Positions 37,101-45,400 of a stretch of 64,000 nt of DNA are shown piece by piece (positions within the stretch are counted from its first letter, which is position 1; the number at the start of each line of letters is the position of its first letter). Where the stretch lies: assembly GCF_003063435.1 (NCBI RefSeq), contig NZ_NESL01000005.1, positions 140,357 through 204,356 of the forward strand, in the 5' to 3' direction. The position numbers and the translations under genes are program-made. The notes under the pieces were generated by a model. It searched no databases. It saw only the letters and a list, made by a program, of their open reading frames with translations, and was not told where the DNA came from. This DNA is from Limnohabitans sp. 2KL-1. Its GTDB lineage: Bacteria > Pseudomonadota > Gammaproteobacteria > Burkholderiales > Burkholderiaceae_C.

Positions 37101-40100
37101 GCCAGGGTCGGTGTGGCCCGCTTCGGTGACGCTGCCAAGCAGCGCAGAGCCGGCGTTGGTGACCACCGGCACATCGTTGGTGCCGTTGATCGTGACGGTG
37201 ATGGTCTGGTCCACATAAGCGCCAAAGTCATCCGTCACACGCGCCGTGTACGTTTGTGTGACGCTCTCACCTTCCTTGAGCGCCTGTGTCGCCGCCAGGC
37301 TGTTGTTGAGCGTGTACGTCCACACGCCGGTGCCGGAGACGATGGCAATGCTGCCGTAGGTCGTACTCGGCGTGGCGTCGGCGATGGTCCAAGTCTTGGT
37401 AGCCGATGCATCGACATCGCTGGATGTCAGCGTGCCCGTTGCTGTGGCCGTACCGACCACGACCGTGCCGTCATCCTCGTGGCCCGCTTCGGTGACACTG
37501 CCAAGCAGCGCAGAACCAGCGTTGGTCACCACCGGAACATCGTTGGTGCCATTGATCGTGACGGTGATGGTCTGGTCCACATAAGCGCCAAAGTCATCCG
37601 TCACCCGCGCCGTGTAAGTTTGCGTGACGCTCTGGCCTTCCTTGAGCGCCTGCGTGGCTGCTAGGCTGTTGTCCAGCGTGTAAGTCCACACGCCGGTGTC
37701 AGCGACCAAGGCGATGCTGCCGTAGGTTGTGCTTGGTGTGCCTTGCAAACTCCAGGCCTTGGTGGCCGATGCATCGACATCGCTGGAAGTCAGCGTGCCC
37801 GTTGCTGTGGCCGTACCGGCCACCACCACGCCAGGGTCGGTGTGGCCCGCTTCGGTGACGCTGCCAGCCCTGTCCGCAGCCAGGTTAGTCACCACCGGCA
37901 CGTCATTGGTGCCGTTGATCGTGACGGTGATGGTCTGGTCCGCATAAGCGCCAAAGTCATCCGTCACACGCGCCGTGTACGTTTGTGTGACGCTCTCACC
38001 TTCCTTGAGCGCCTGTGTCGCCGCCAGGCTGTTGTTGAGCGTGTACGTCCACACGCCGGTGCCGGAGACGATGGCAATGCTGCCGTAGGTCGTACTCGGC
38101 GTGGCGTCGGCGATGGTCCACGTCTTGGTGGCCGATGCATCGACATCGCTGGATGTCAGCGTACCCGTTGCCGTAGCCGTACCGGCCACCACCACGCCAG
38201 GGTCGGTGTGGCCCGCTTCGGTGACGCTACCAAGCAGCGCAGAGCCGGCGTTGGTGACCACCGGCACATCGTTGGTGCCGTTGATCGTGACGGTGATGGT
38301 CTGGTCCACATAGGCACCAAAGTCGTCGGTGACGCGCGCCGTGTAGCTTTGCGTGACTGTCTCGCCTTCCTTGAGCGCCTGTGTCGCCGCCAAACTGTTG
38401 TTCAGCGTGTACGTCCACACGCCGGTGCCGGAGACGATGGCAATGCTGCCGTAGGTCGTACTCGGCGTGGCGTCAGCGATGGTCCACGTCTTGGTGGCCG
38501 ATGCATCGACATCGCTGGAAGTCAGCGTGCCCGTTGCTGTGGCCGTACCGGCCACCACCACGCCAGGGTCGGTGTGGCCCGCTTCGGTGACGCTGCCAAG
38601 CAGCGCAGAGCCAGCGTTGGTCACCACCGGCACATCGTTGTTGCCATTGATCGTGACGGTGATGGTCTGGTCCACATAGGCACCAAAGTCGTCGGTGACG
38701 CGCGCCGTGTAGCTTTGCGTGACTGTCTCGCCTTCCTTGAGCGCCTGTGTCGCCACCAGACTGTTGTTCAGCGTGTAAGTCCACACGCCGGTGTTGGCGA
38801 CCAACGCGATGCTGCCGTAGGTTGTGCTTGGTGTGCCTTGCAGACTCCAAGTCTTGGTGGCGCCCGTGTCCACATCACTAGAGGTCAGCGTACCAGTGGC
38901 CGTCACCGTGCCGTCAACCACCACTCCTGCATCCGTGTGGCCCGCTTCGGTGACGTTACCAGACCTAGCGGCGCTGTCGTTGGTGACCACCGGCACATCG
39001 TTGGTGCCGGTAATGGTGATGGTCACCGTCTGATCAACGTAGGCCCCTTTGTCATCGGTGACTCTCACCGTATAGGTTTCGTTAACGCTCGCACCTTCGG
39101 CAAGCGCCTGTGTATCCGTGTCGCTGTTGGCCAACGTGTAGGTCCACACGCCCGTGCTGGAGTTCAGTGCGATGCTGCCGTAGGTTGTGCTTGGTGTGCC
39201 TTGCAGACTCCAAGTCTTGGTGGCACCCGTGTCCACATCACTAGAGGTCAGCGTACCAGTGGCCGTCACCGTGCCGTCAACCACCACTCCTGCATCCGTG
39301 TGGCCCGCTTCGATCACGGTGCCTTCCGCATCGGTGCTGGCATTGGTGACCACCGGCACATCGTTGGTGCCGGTGATGGTGACCACCACCGTCTGGTCCG
39401 CCGTGGCCAAGCTGCTGTCGGTGACGCGCACCGTGTAGGTCAGCGTCAAGTGCTCGCCTGCAGCCAAGTAGTCGAAGGCCTCGCTGGTCGAGTTAAAGCT
39501 CCAGTTGATGGTGCCTGTGGTTTGCCCGTCATCAATGATGCTGGCACTTGCCAGGGTCAGGTAGCCCTTCAAGGTAGCGTCATCCGGCGTGATGCCCGTG
39601 GTGGCGTCGCTCTTGACCACCGACAACACTTGCGCTGTGACGGTGTTGGTCAGGTCCACATCGGTCACGCTCAGCGTGCCGCTGGTGCTCAGCGCCGCGT
39701 TGGTTTCGGTCAGGGTCTTGGCCGCGCTGTCGCTGCCGCCCACGCTGATCACCGGCGCATCGTTGGTGCCGGTGATGGTGATCACCACGTTGCGGTCCGC
39801 CGTGGAGCTGCTGCTGTCGGTGACGCGCACCACATAGGTCAGCCGCAGTAGCTCGCCGTCGGCCAGGTAATTGAAGGCCTCGCTCGCCGAGTTGAAGCTC
39901 CAGCTGATGGTGCCGGTGGTTTGCGTGGCATCGATGATGCTGGTACTGGCCAGGGTGAGGTAGCCTTTAAGGGTCGCATCGCTGGGGGTAATGCCGGTGA
40001 TGCTGTAGCCCTTGGCCACCGACAACACCTGCGCGGTGACGGTGTTGGTCAAGTCCACATCGGTCACGCTCAGCGTGCCGCTGGTGCTCAGCGCCGAGTT

Positions 40101-42329
40101 GGTTTCGGTCAGGGTCTTGGTCGCGCTGTCGCTGCCGCCCACGCTGATCACCGGCGCGTCGTTGGTGCCGGTGATGGTGACCACCACCGTCTGGTCTGCT
40201 GTGTCCGCGCTGCTGTCGGTGACGCGCACGGTGTACGTCAGCGTCAGGTGCTCGCCTGCAGCCAGGTAGTTGAAGGCCTCGCTGGCCGAGTTGAAGGTCC
40301 AACTGATGGTGCCGGCGGTGTGCGAGGCATCGATGATGCTGGCACTTGCCAGGGTCAGGTAGCCCTTCAGGGTGGCGTCGTCCGGCGTGATGCCCGTGGT
40401 GGTGTCGCTCTTGGCCACCGAAAACACTTGCGCTGTGACGGTGTTGGTCAGGTCCACATCGGTCACGCTCAGCGTGCCGCTGGTGCTCAGCGCCGCGTTG
40501 GTTTCGGTCAGGGTCTTGGCCGCGCTGTCGCTGCCGCCCACGCTGATCACCGGCGCGTCGTTGCTGCCGGTGATGGTGATGGTGACAACTTGCGGGGTCC
40601 CGTCAGCGGTGGTCACCGTGAACGTGTCGCTCAGCGTGGCGCTGGCAGCGAGCGCCTGCACCGTCGCGTTATTGTTGTCGAGCGTGTAGGTCCATACGCC
40701 AGCTGCCGTCATGGTGTAAGTACCATAGCCGCCGGTACTGGCCGTGGCCGAGCTCACCGCTGTGAACGTGTTGGCCGTGTTGTCAACGTCGGTGTCCGTG
40801 AGCGTGCCTGTGGCCGTCGGGGTTCCCGTGGTGGCATTGGCCACACCGCCCGCTTCAACCACGGCGCCCGTGCTGGTGCCGCTGATCACGGCCGCATCGT
40901 TGCTGCCGGTGATGGTGATCGTGACAACTTGCGGGGTCCCGTCAGCGGTGGTCACCGTGAAGGTGTCGCTGAGCGTGGCGCTGGCAGCGAGCGCCTGCAC
41001 CGTCACGTTGTTGTTGTTGAGCGTGTAGGTCCACGCGCCACCTGCCGTCATGGTGTAAGTACCATAGCCTCCAGTACTTGCCGTGGCCGTGCTCACCGCC
41101 GTGAACGTGTCGGCCGTGTTGTCAACATCGGTGTCCGTGAGCGTGCCTGTGGCCGTGGGGGTGCCGACTGTGCCGTTGGTGGTGCCGCCAGCTTCGAGCA
41201 CTGCGCCCGTGCTGGTGCCACTGATCACGGCCGCGTCGTTGGTGCCCAGGATACTGACCGTGATGACCTGCTGGGTGCCATCGGCCGTGGCCACGGTCAC
41301 CGAGTCGGTGTAGGTCTGACCGCTCACGAACTCATTGTGGGCGTCGTTGGCGGTGTAGGTCCAGGCGCCGTTGGTGCCGATGCTGAACTTGCCGTAACTG
41401 TTACTGCCTGCTGCGTCGGTCTGGGCAATAAACAGGTTGGCCGTGCCGTCCACGTCGGTCGAGGTGAGCGTGCCGCTGGCCGTCAATGCGATATTTGTTT
41501 CCGTCAAGCTGGCAGTGCTGGTGCCCGAGATCACAGCCGCATCGTTGGTGCCCAGAATGCTGACGGTGATGTTTTGCGAGAAGGTGGCTGTAGATACGGT
41601 AATCGTGTCGGTGTAGGTTGTTCCGCCCACATAGGTATCATGCGGCGCTGCGGTAACGTAGGTCCAGGCACCGGTTGTATCGATACTGAACCAGCCGCGA
41701 CCGCTGCTGCCGGCCACCATGGTTATTGGATCGAAGCTTTCGCTGCTATCCAGCTTGCCACCAGTGCTGAGTACCTCGTTTGTTTCTGTCAGGCTGGCTG
41801 TACTGACGCCTGTGATACCCCCTATCAGCAGTGCCCCATACCCCACCATCGCCGCATCCGACAAAGCCACGTTGGTTTCAATGGCTCCGGTTTGCTGCTC
41901 CAGCACCCAGTCCCCGCCCAGCGCAGCAGCACCAGTCAGGTCACTCGACGCCGCCACATCGGCGCCCGTCAGGTCGGCCAGCGCGGCCACAAAGGCCTGG
42001 CCGGTGTCGCCTTGCGCCACGTCGCAACCATAAATTAACCAGTCTGCATCGGTCGTCAACGCAGCACCGATGATGGCCAGCGTGTCGGCATGGCTGGACA
42101 GGTTGGTGGCGTCCAGCGTCAGGCTGCCCAGGCTCAGGCTGGCCGGTCCACCATGGCTGAACAGGTGCAGCGCCGTGACGTCGCTGTGCCCCTGCAGAAT
42201 CTGCGCCATTTGCGCCAGCGCGTCACCACGCCCATCAAGCAGATGTAACTCTGCGCCTGCAGGCAGACCGGCCAACAGCGTGTCCAGGTCGGTCAGGTTA
42301 TCAAGTGCAAAGATGATCTGGTTGTTCAT
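31197..42329 (-). CDS. Giant RTX adhesin with DUF4347, VCBS-type repeats and C-terminal RTX domain
   Basis: A 3,710-residue surface protein. Residues 1-165 are a DUF4347 domain (LHLFSHGGPASLSLGSLTLD, WLIYGCDVAQGDTGQAFVAA). Four VCBS-type units follow (GTSTASLTETN..GTNDAAVIS), then three near-identical 133-residue units (40.55-39.35 kb), ten ~122-residue units (39.36-35.70 kb), a mixed region to about 34.4 kb, and a glycine/aspartate-rich Ca-binding RTX region (GGAGNDTLTG) ending in a typical type I secretion C-terminus rich in FVSGVDKLEF-like and aliphatic residues. No N-terminal signal peptide is present, consistent with ABC-type export, yet no LapBCE/TolC genes are nearby. ATG 42329 (MNNQIIFALDN) is chosen; an in-frame ATG lies 30 bp upstream. 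The expected role is attachment or aggregation. Confidence 0.93.
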   Translation of the reverse strand: MNNQIIFALDNLTDLDTLLAGLPAGAELHLLDGRGDALAQMAQILQGHSDVTALHLFSHGGPASLSLGSLTLDATNLSSHADTLAIIGAALTTDADWLIYGCDVAQGDTGQAFVAALADLTGADVAASSDLTGAAALGGDWVLEQQTGAIETNVALSDAAMVGYGALLIGGITGVSTASLTETNEVLSTGGKLDSSESFDPITMVAGSSGRGWFSIDTTGAWTYVTAAPHDTYVGGTTYTDTITVSTATFSQNITVSILGTNDAAVISGTSTASLTETNIALTASGTLTSTDVDGTANLFIAQTDAAGSNSYGKFSIGTNGAWTYTANDAHNEFVSGQTYTDSVTVATADGTQQVITVSILGTNDAAVISGTSTGAVLEAGGTTNGTVGTPTATGTLTDTDVDNTADTFTAVSTATASTGGYGTYTMTAGGAWTYTLNNNNVTVQALAASATLSDTFTVTTADGTPQVVTITITGSNDAAVISGTSTGAVVEAGGVANATTGTPTATGTLTDTDVDNTANTFTAVSSATASTGGYGTYTMTAAGVWTYTLDNNNATVQALAASATLSDTFTVTTADGTPQVVTITITGSNDAPVISVGGSDSAAKTLTETNAALSTSGTLSVTDVDLTNTVTAQVFSVAKSDTTTGITPDDATLKGYLTLASASIIDASHTAGTISWTFNSASEAFNYLAAGEHLTLTYTVRVTDSSADTADQTVVVTITGTNDAPVISVGGSDSATKTLTETNSALSTSGTLSVTDVDLTNTVTAQVLSVAKGYSITGITPSDATLKGYLTLASTSIIDATQTTGTISWSFNSASEAFNYLADGELLRLTYVVRVTDSSSSTADRNVVITITGTNDAPVISVGGSDSAAKTLTETNAALSTSGTLSVTDVDLTNTVTAQVLSVVKSDATTGITPDDATLKGYLTLASASIIDDGQTTGTINWSFNSTSEAFDYLAAGEHLTLTYTVRVTDSSLATADQTVVVTITGTNDVPVVTNASTDAEGTVIEAGHTDAGVVVDGTVTATGTLTSSDVDTGATKTWSLQGTPSTTYGSIALNSSTGVWTYTLANSDTDTQALAEGASVNETYTVRVTDDKGAYVDQTVTITITGTNDVPVVTNDSAARSGNVTEAGHTDAGVVVDGTVTATGTLTSSDVDTGATKTWSLQGTPSTTYGSIALVANTGVWTYTLNNSLVATQALKEGETVTQSYTARVTDDFGAYVDQTITVTINGNNDVPVVTNAGSALLGSVTEAGHTDPGVVVAGTATATGTLTSSDVDASATKTWTIADATPSTTYGSIAIVSGTGVWTYTLNNSLAATQALKEGETVTQSYTARVTDDFGAYVDQTITVTINGTNDVPVVTNAGSALLGSVTEAGHTDPGVVVAGTATATGTLTSSDVDASATKTWTIADATPSTTYGSIAIVSGTGVWTYTLNNSLAATQALKEGESVTQTYTARVTDDFGAYADQTITVTINGTNDVPVVTNLAADRAGSVTEAGHTDPGVVVAGTATATGTLTSSDVDASATKAWSLQGTPSTTYGSIALVADTGVWTYTLDNSLAATQALKEGQSVTQTYTARVTDDFGAYVDQTITVTINGTNDVPVVTNAGSALLGSVTEAGHEDDGTVVVGTATATGTLTSSDVDASATKTWTIADATPSTTYGSIAIVSGTGVWTYTLNNSLAATQALKEGESVTQTYTARVTDDFGAYVDQTITVTINGTNDVPVVTNAGSALLGSVTEAGHTDPGVVVAGTATATGTLTSSDVDAAATKVWSLQGTPSTTYGSIALVADTGVWTYTLDNSLAATQALKEGQSVTQTYTARVTDDFGAYVDQTITVTINGTNDVPVVTNAGSALLGSVTEAGHEDDGTVVAGTVTATGTLTSSDVDASATKTWTIADATPSTTYGSISIVSGTGVWTYTLNNSLAATQALKEDETVTQSYTARVTDDFGAYVDQTITVTINGTNDVPVVTNLGSDRAGSVTEAGHTDPGVVVSGTPTVTGTLTSSDVDATATKTWSIADATPSTTYGSIAIVSGTGVWTYTLNNSLAATQALKEGQSVTQTYTARVTDDFGAYVDQTITVTINGTNDVPVVTNAGSALLGSVTEAGHEDDGTVVVGTATATGTLTSSDVDASATKTWTIVDATPSTTYGSIALDASTGVWTYTLDNTKTATQALKEGETVTQSYTARVTDDFGAYVDQTITVTINGTNDVPTISDVAAIGLIEATFASAQSLSANGIVSFNDVDANDVIDITTSLTTQAVWNGGTIDSTLKTLLEAGFTASTTDATPGSIGWAYTVNSANLDFLMAGETITLTYTLTATDKTDAKVSDTVTITITGTNDAPVLGSTALYVFQIEDDPTPVGAVGTPVSEFIVDVYDMDLTTPKGVAISSVDDTHGDWYYTTDGTTWVAFPSNVSLATSALLLAADANTRVYFKPDLNWNGDVNTALTLHAWDQSTGTAGTQASLAATGGSTAFSTASRSVLMKIQAVNDAPVFNQSGPSTLDYVFNGPQVLNASLAVYDVELGGTNSAVDNYDAAALTVSRVGGANSADQFLGMNGLILSGTSVVYNGSTVGRVTNSGGQLVITFNTNATQDRVNGVLQNIGYANTASASDSDQPVSLQWVFSDMNNNRLQGRDGVLTDSLLTTVTLKATTGPLNLLGSAGIDSLVGGSDADNLNGGAGVDVMNGKGGSDLYLIGSSTEHASAEIADDGADGTDEVRFTSITAGQTLTLYAADTGIERVVIGTGAGATADTSATTVLSVNASQVTNALAMVGNGGVNTLTGGLGNDTLTGNGGNDTFNVDAGSDTVTDLATGDVLKVLAGATATVNDVAAFVATALTSNAGTATLNAASAGGAIDMRLASGTAGFALVGGAGVDTLIGSKLNDTLTGGAGDTLTGFGGIDTYNITGGTVSVTDLGLGGAGVLKVSAGATVNATVTAAWTATSATQNLGTANIETKGLAVNLALADAVTANAKGFTVTNTASTATTLTGSGLADTLIGGTGADTLVGGAGNDTLTGNTGLDTFVIASGTDTLTDLGSGGAEIIQVSSGATLTATLAAAWTATAASSNSGTVNIMTNGLAVNLGAVSSGSGSFAITNTGAAAVLTGSALVDTITGGTGDDILNGGAGVDILNGGAGSDLYLFGSSADHTMAEIADGGASGTDEVRFTSITAGQTLTLYAADTGIEQVVIGTGTGATAVISGTTALNVDAALVANALTMLGNAGANSLTGTGLADSLNGGAGNDSLIGGAGNDGLTGGVGNDTLTGGADNDTFNVDVGIDTVTDLATGDVLNVSSGASLIATNVEAFVATSSDINAGTATLNAKSTGGSINMGAALGTVGFTLTGAAGADTLLGSRLNDALTGGLGNDTLTGNGGNDTFNVDAGSDTVTDLATGDVLKVLAGATATVNDVAAFVATALTSNAGTATLNAASAGGAIDMRLASGTAGFALIGGAGVDTLIGSKLNDTLTGGAGDTLTGFGGIDTYNITGGTVSVTDLGLGGAGVLKVSAGATVNATVTAAWTATSATQNLGTANIETKGLAVNLALADAVTANAKGFTVTNTASTATTLTGSGLADTLIGGTGVDTLVGGAGADRLLGGLGKDVLTGGTGNDTFAFNNLPTGTTNFDTVIDFVSGVDKLEFSKSVFTGLAGTSADFVSGAGLVKATTSAQHLIYNITTGILYYDADGSGTGSSAVAIALIGTSTHATLAATDFVFVA
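31594..34009. repeat. Duplicated ~680-bp RTX cassette (offset 1,737 bp)
   Basis: The segments at about 31594-32272 and 33331-34009, both inside the adhesin gene, are nearly identical and in direct orientation. Both encode the run GGTVSVTDLGLGGAGVL through DAGSDTVTDLATGDVL, differing by scattered single bases. The high DNA identity points to a recent tandem duplication of a repeat cassette within the RTX domain. Confidence 0.85.
35700..39360. repeat. Ten tandem ~363-366 bp VCBS-type repeats
   Basis: Successive copies of the phrase around ACATCGTTGGTGCC lie near 36070, 36440, 36808, 37171, 37537, 37900, 38266, 38632 and 38996, giving a 363-366 bp period. Each unit encodes about 122 residues (VPVVTNAGSALLGSVTEAGH ... 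ATKTWTIADATPSTTYGS ... QTITVTINGTND). The middle copies are almost identical in DNA and fall into interchangeable sub-versions (TDPG or EDDG; IADATPS or LQGTPS), a sign of recent amplification and shuffling by recombination. Confidence 0.92.
39350..40560. repeat. Three tandem 399-bp VCBS-type repeats
   Basis: Copies of the phrase beginning ATCACCGGCGC occur at 39748, 40147 and 40546, an exact 399-bp period (133 residues). Each unit encodes APVISVGGSDSA(A/T)KTLTETN with a TSGTLSVTDVDLTNTVTAQV core. They form a second, longer repeat class N-terminal to the ten-copy block. Confidence 0.88.
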
Positions 42330-42377
42330 GGTGATTCTCTGGCTTAAGGACATCGCCAATCGGCGTGCGACTTCAAT

Positions 42378-42410
42378 TAAAAAAGGGGACAGTCAGAGTG
42401 ACCGTCCCCG
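42378..42410 (-). terminator. Rho-independent terminator after the hfaD-like gene
   Basis: Read on the minus strand, GGGGACGGTCA and TGACTGTCCCC form an 11-bp stem with one mismatch and a 3-nt loop (42385-42409), followed directly by six T. It lies 19 bp beyond the 2,038-residue protein gene and just before the adhesin gene start, so it separates the two operons. Confidence 0.88.
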
Positions 42411-42428
42411 ATAGAGGGCTAGGCCCTG

Positions 42429-45400
42429 TTAACGCAAAGCAACGATGCGGTTGACTGCAGAGTTACCCACGGCCTGTGCAGCCACACTGTTGCCGCTGAC
42501 CGTAGCTTGCCCGCCGGTCACACCACCGGCGCCTGCAATGCCGATGCTGACATTGCTGACGGATGCGTTGACTGCGCCCAGGTTGTATTGCACGTTGCTG
42601 ATGCCGGCTGAGGCGGCGTTGGCATTACCCGTCAACGCGCTCATGCCCAGTGAGTTGCTGGCGGTGTTGCCATAACCCGAAGCCACGACCGCATTGTTTT
42701 GCACCAAGGCTGTGCTGTAGCTCTGGCCGGTGGTTGAACCCATACCGATCGATGCATATTGCACCGTAGCGTTGATGGCACTGTTGTTGCCCTGGTAGTT
42801 CAGCACCGCAAATGTGGCATTGCTGGTGGTCGAGTTGGTCAGCCCTGTGGCACTCGAACTCGACCCTGTAACACCACCATCGCTGATGCCATTGAGCGCC
42901 GTGGCGCTGAGCGTGTTGAGCGAGGTGTTGCCACCGGCCTGTGCATTCAGAACGTTGCCCGACACCGTAGCCGTGCTGCTGGTGATGGTTGGCACTGGTG
43001 GTGCAATACCAACCGTGGTCCCTGTAGCTGCGGTCGAACCGCCGATGGTGGCCGACACGCCAGTACCACCTGCATCGCTGGTCTGCACATTGTTCACGGC
43101 ACCGCTGCCAGCCAGGGTATTGCTGGCCTGCAAGTTCAACGCGTTGCTGGCGTAGTTGACATTGGCCTTGGCTGTGACGGTGTTGTCCGAAACTGTCATC
43201 TTGCTGCCGGTCGCGGATGATGCAGCTGAAATCCCGATGAGTTCGGGTTGCGCAAAGGCAGAAACCTCGCCGGTCGTCCCGCTCTGCACGTTCTGCACCG
43301 AGAAGGCCGCACCCGATGAAGCGCTGGTCAGCGCGGTCACACCGCTCAAGGAAGAGACCGTGGTGTCGTTACCGCGTGCGCCATCGGCCGCCAGTGTGGC
43401 TCCCGAGACTGTCTGCGTATTGAACGCCTCGTTCATGCCGGCCGACACCAGCAAGCTGTTGCTGGAAACGGTGGCCGCAGTGCCATTGAGCTGGTCTGTT
43501 TTCACCGCTAAGGTATTAACCCCGTCGGTTGCCGCCTGAGTGGCGGCCACCGAAGCCGTACCAGTCTGCACCGACAACAAAGCACCCGTCAGTCCGCTCT
43601 GGTTGGCACCGGTCAAGGTCAGGTTGTTGCCCGCGCTGTTGGCTTGCGCCACCGAGGCAGCGGTGTTGCCGCTGACTGTGATGGCACCACCGGTCACCGA
43701 TGCTGCTGGCACATTGACGATTTGTGTCGACGACAGAGTCGCTTCCAACGCACCGCTTTGATTTTGCACGTTGGAGACGGCAAAGTCGGCGGTGGTCACG
43801 GCGGGGGTGAGGCTGGTGTAGCTGGAGCCGCCAGTGTTAGCTAATTCTCCGATCGAATTGCCACTCAGGTTGGCCGAGTCCACACTGAGCGCATTGCTGG
43901 CCGAGGTGCCCACCGCCAGTGCTCTGGCCACGTTGCCGCTGAATGTGATGTTGGAGGGTGCCCCCGCCGTGCCAACCGTGGCAACGGTCGCACCGATCAC
44001 ACCCTGGGTCGCCGTGGTGGTCGTCGTAAGAACTGAATCGCTGACCTGCAGGTTGCCCACTGATGCACTGGCGTTCGCGCTGTTGGTGCCGGACAGTGCC
44101 AGCACGTTGGTGGCGCTCAGGCTCTGGGCAATGCCCTGCACCGAATTGCCAGTCACACTCAAGGGTGAAGTCGTCACGGCTGCTGCAGCACTCAGGGCGA
44201 TGCTTTGCATGCCTGTGACATCAGCCGACACCGCACCGGCCTTCTGGCTCTGGTTGTTGACCAGGCTGAAGTCAGCGGTCTGGGCCAAGGTGCCAGCGCT
44301 TTGATTGGCGGTGGACACACCTGTTTCGGTGGCCGTTGTGCCCACAGGGTTACCTGTCAACACCGCAGCCGACGCGCGCACCACGTTGGTCGCCGAAGCC
44401 CCAGTGGCCACAGCTTGGGCCGAGTTGCCACTCACGGTCAGGCTGGAAGTGCCCACGCTGGTCAAACCGGAGCTGATGCCTTGTTGGGCCGTGGTATCGG
44501 CCGTAACCACCGATGTGCTGACCTGCAGGTTGGCCAGGGCGCTCGTGGCATCCAGGCTGGTGGTGCCGGACAAGTTAAGTGCATTGCTGGCACTCAGGCT
44601 CTGGGCCGTGCTTTGCACGGTATTGCCGCTCAGGGTGAGTTGCGAACCGGTGACCGCTGCAGCTGCTGCATCGCTGATGGTTTGTGTGCCACTCGTCACG
44701 GTAGCGCTCACCGCACCCGACTGGTTCTGGCTGCTCGACAGCGCAAAGTCAGCGCGTTGGGTGATACCCGTTGGAGTGGTGCCTGTGTACCCTGTTTGGA
44801 GCGCCGTGGCCACTGGGTTGCCCGAAAGCACGCTAGCCGTGGCCGACAAACTGTTGTCAACCGAGGCCCCCATGCCCATGGCCTTGATGGTGTTGCCGCT
44901 GACCGTCAGCTGGGACGTGCCCAGGCTGGTGGTGCCCAAGATCGCGCCCTGGGTGGCTGTAGTGATGGTGGCTTCAACTGCCGACGTACTGGCCTGCAAG
45001 TTGCCGAGTGCTGCGGTGGCACTGGCGCTTGTGGTGCCAGACAAGGCCAGCGCGTTGCTGCCGCTCAGGCTCTGGGCAACAGCTTGCACGGCATTGCCGC
45101 TCACGGTCAGTTGTGAACCGGCAACCGCACCAGTGGCTGCGTTGTTAAAGGTCTGTGTTCCCGTGACTACGGCTTCGATCAAACCAGCTGTCTGATTCTG
45201 GCTGTTGGCAAGACTGAAGTCGGCTGTCTGGGTAATGCCAGTTGCGGTAGTGGTGGAGACGCCGGTTTGTAATACGCCTTCAGTTGCTACTTGCGTGGTC
45301 TTTGGATTGCCCGCCAAGACGGCGGCGGAAACTGACAGGCTGTTGCCAGCCGAGCTGCCCACAGCCAGGCCCTGTATGGCATTTTGATCGATGGTGACGG

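Noticed and set aside
35700..39360. Regular repeats considered as a CRISPR array.
   Set aside because: The period is about 365 bp, units are coding and in frame, and there are no short spacers.
32901..42038. Several long plus-strand open frames (up to about 700 codons) across the RTX adhesin gene, some Val/Pro/Ser-rich, some His/Arg/Gly-rich.
   Set aside because: They are antisense shadows of the highly repetitive, high-GC coding sequence; they lack family motifs and ribosome sites, and repeat in step with the adhesin units.
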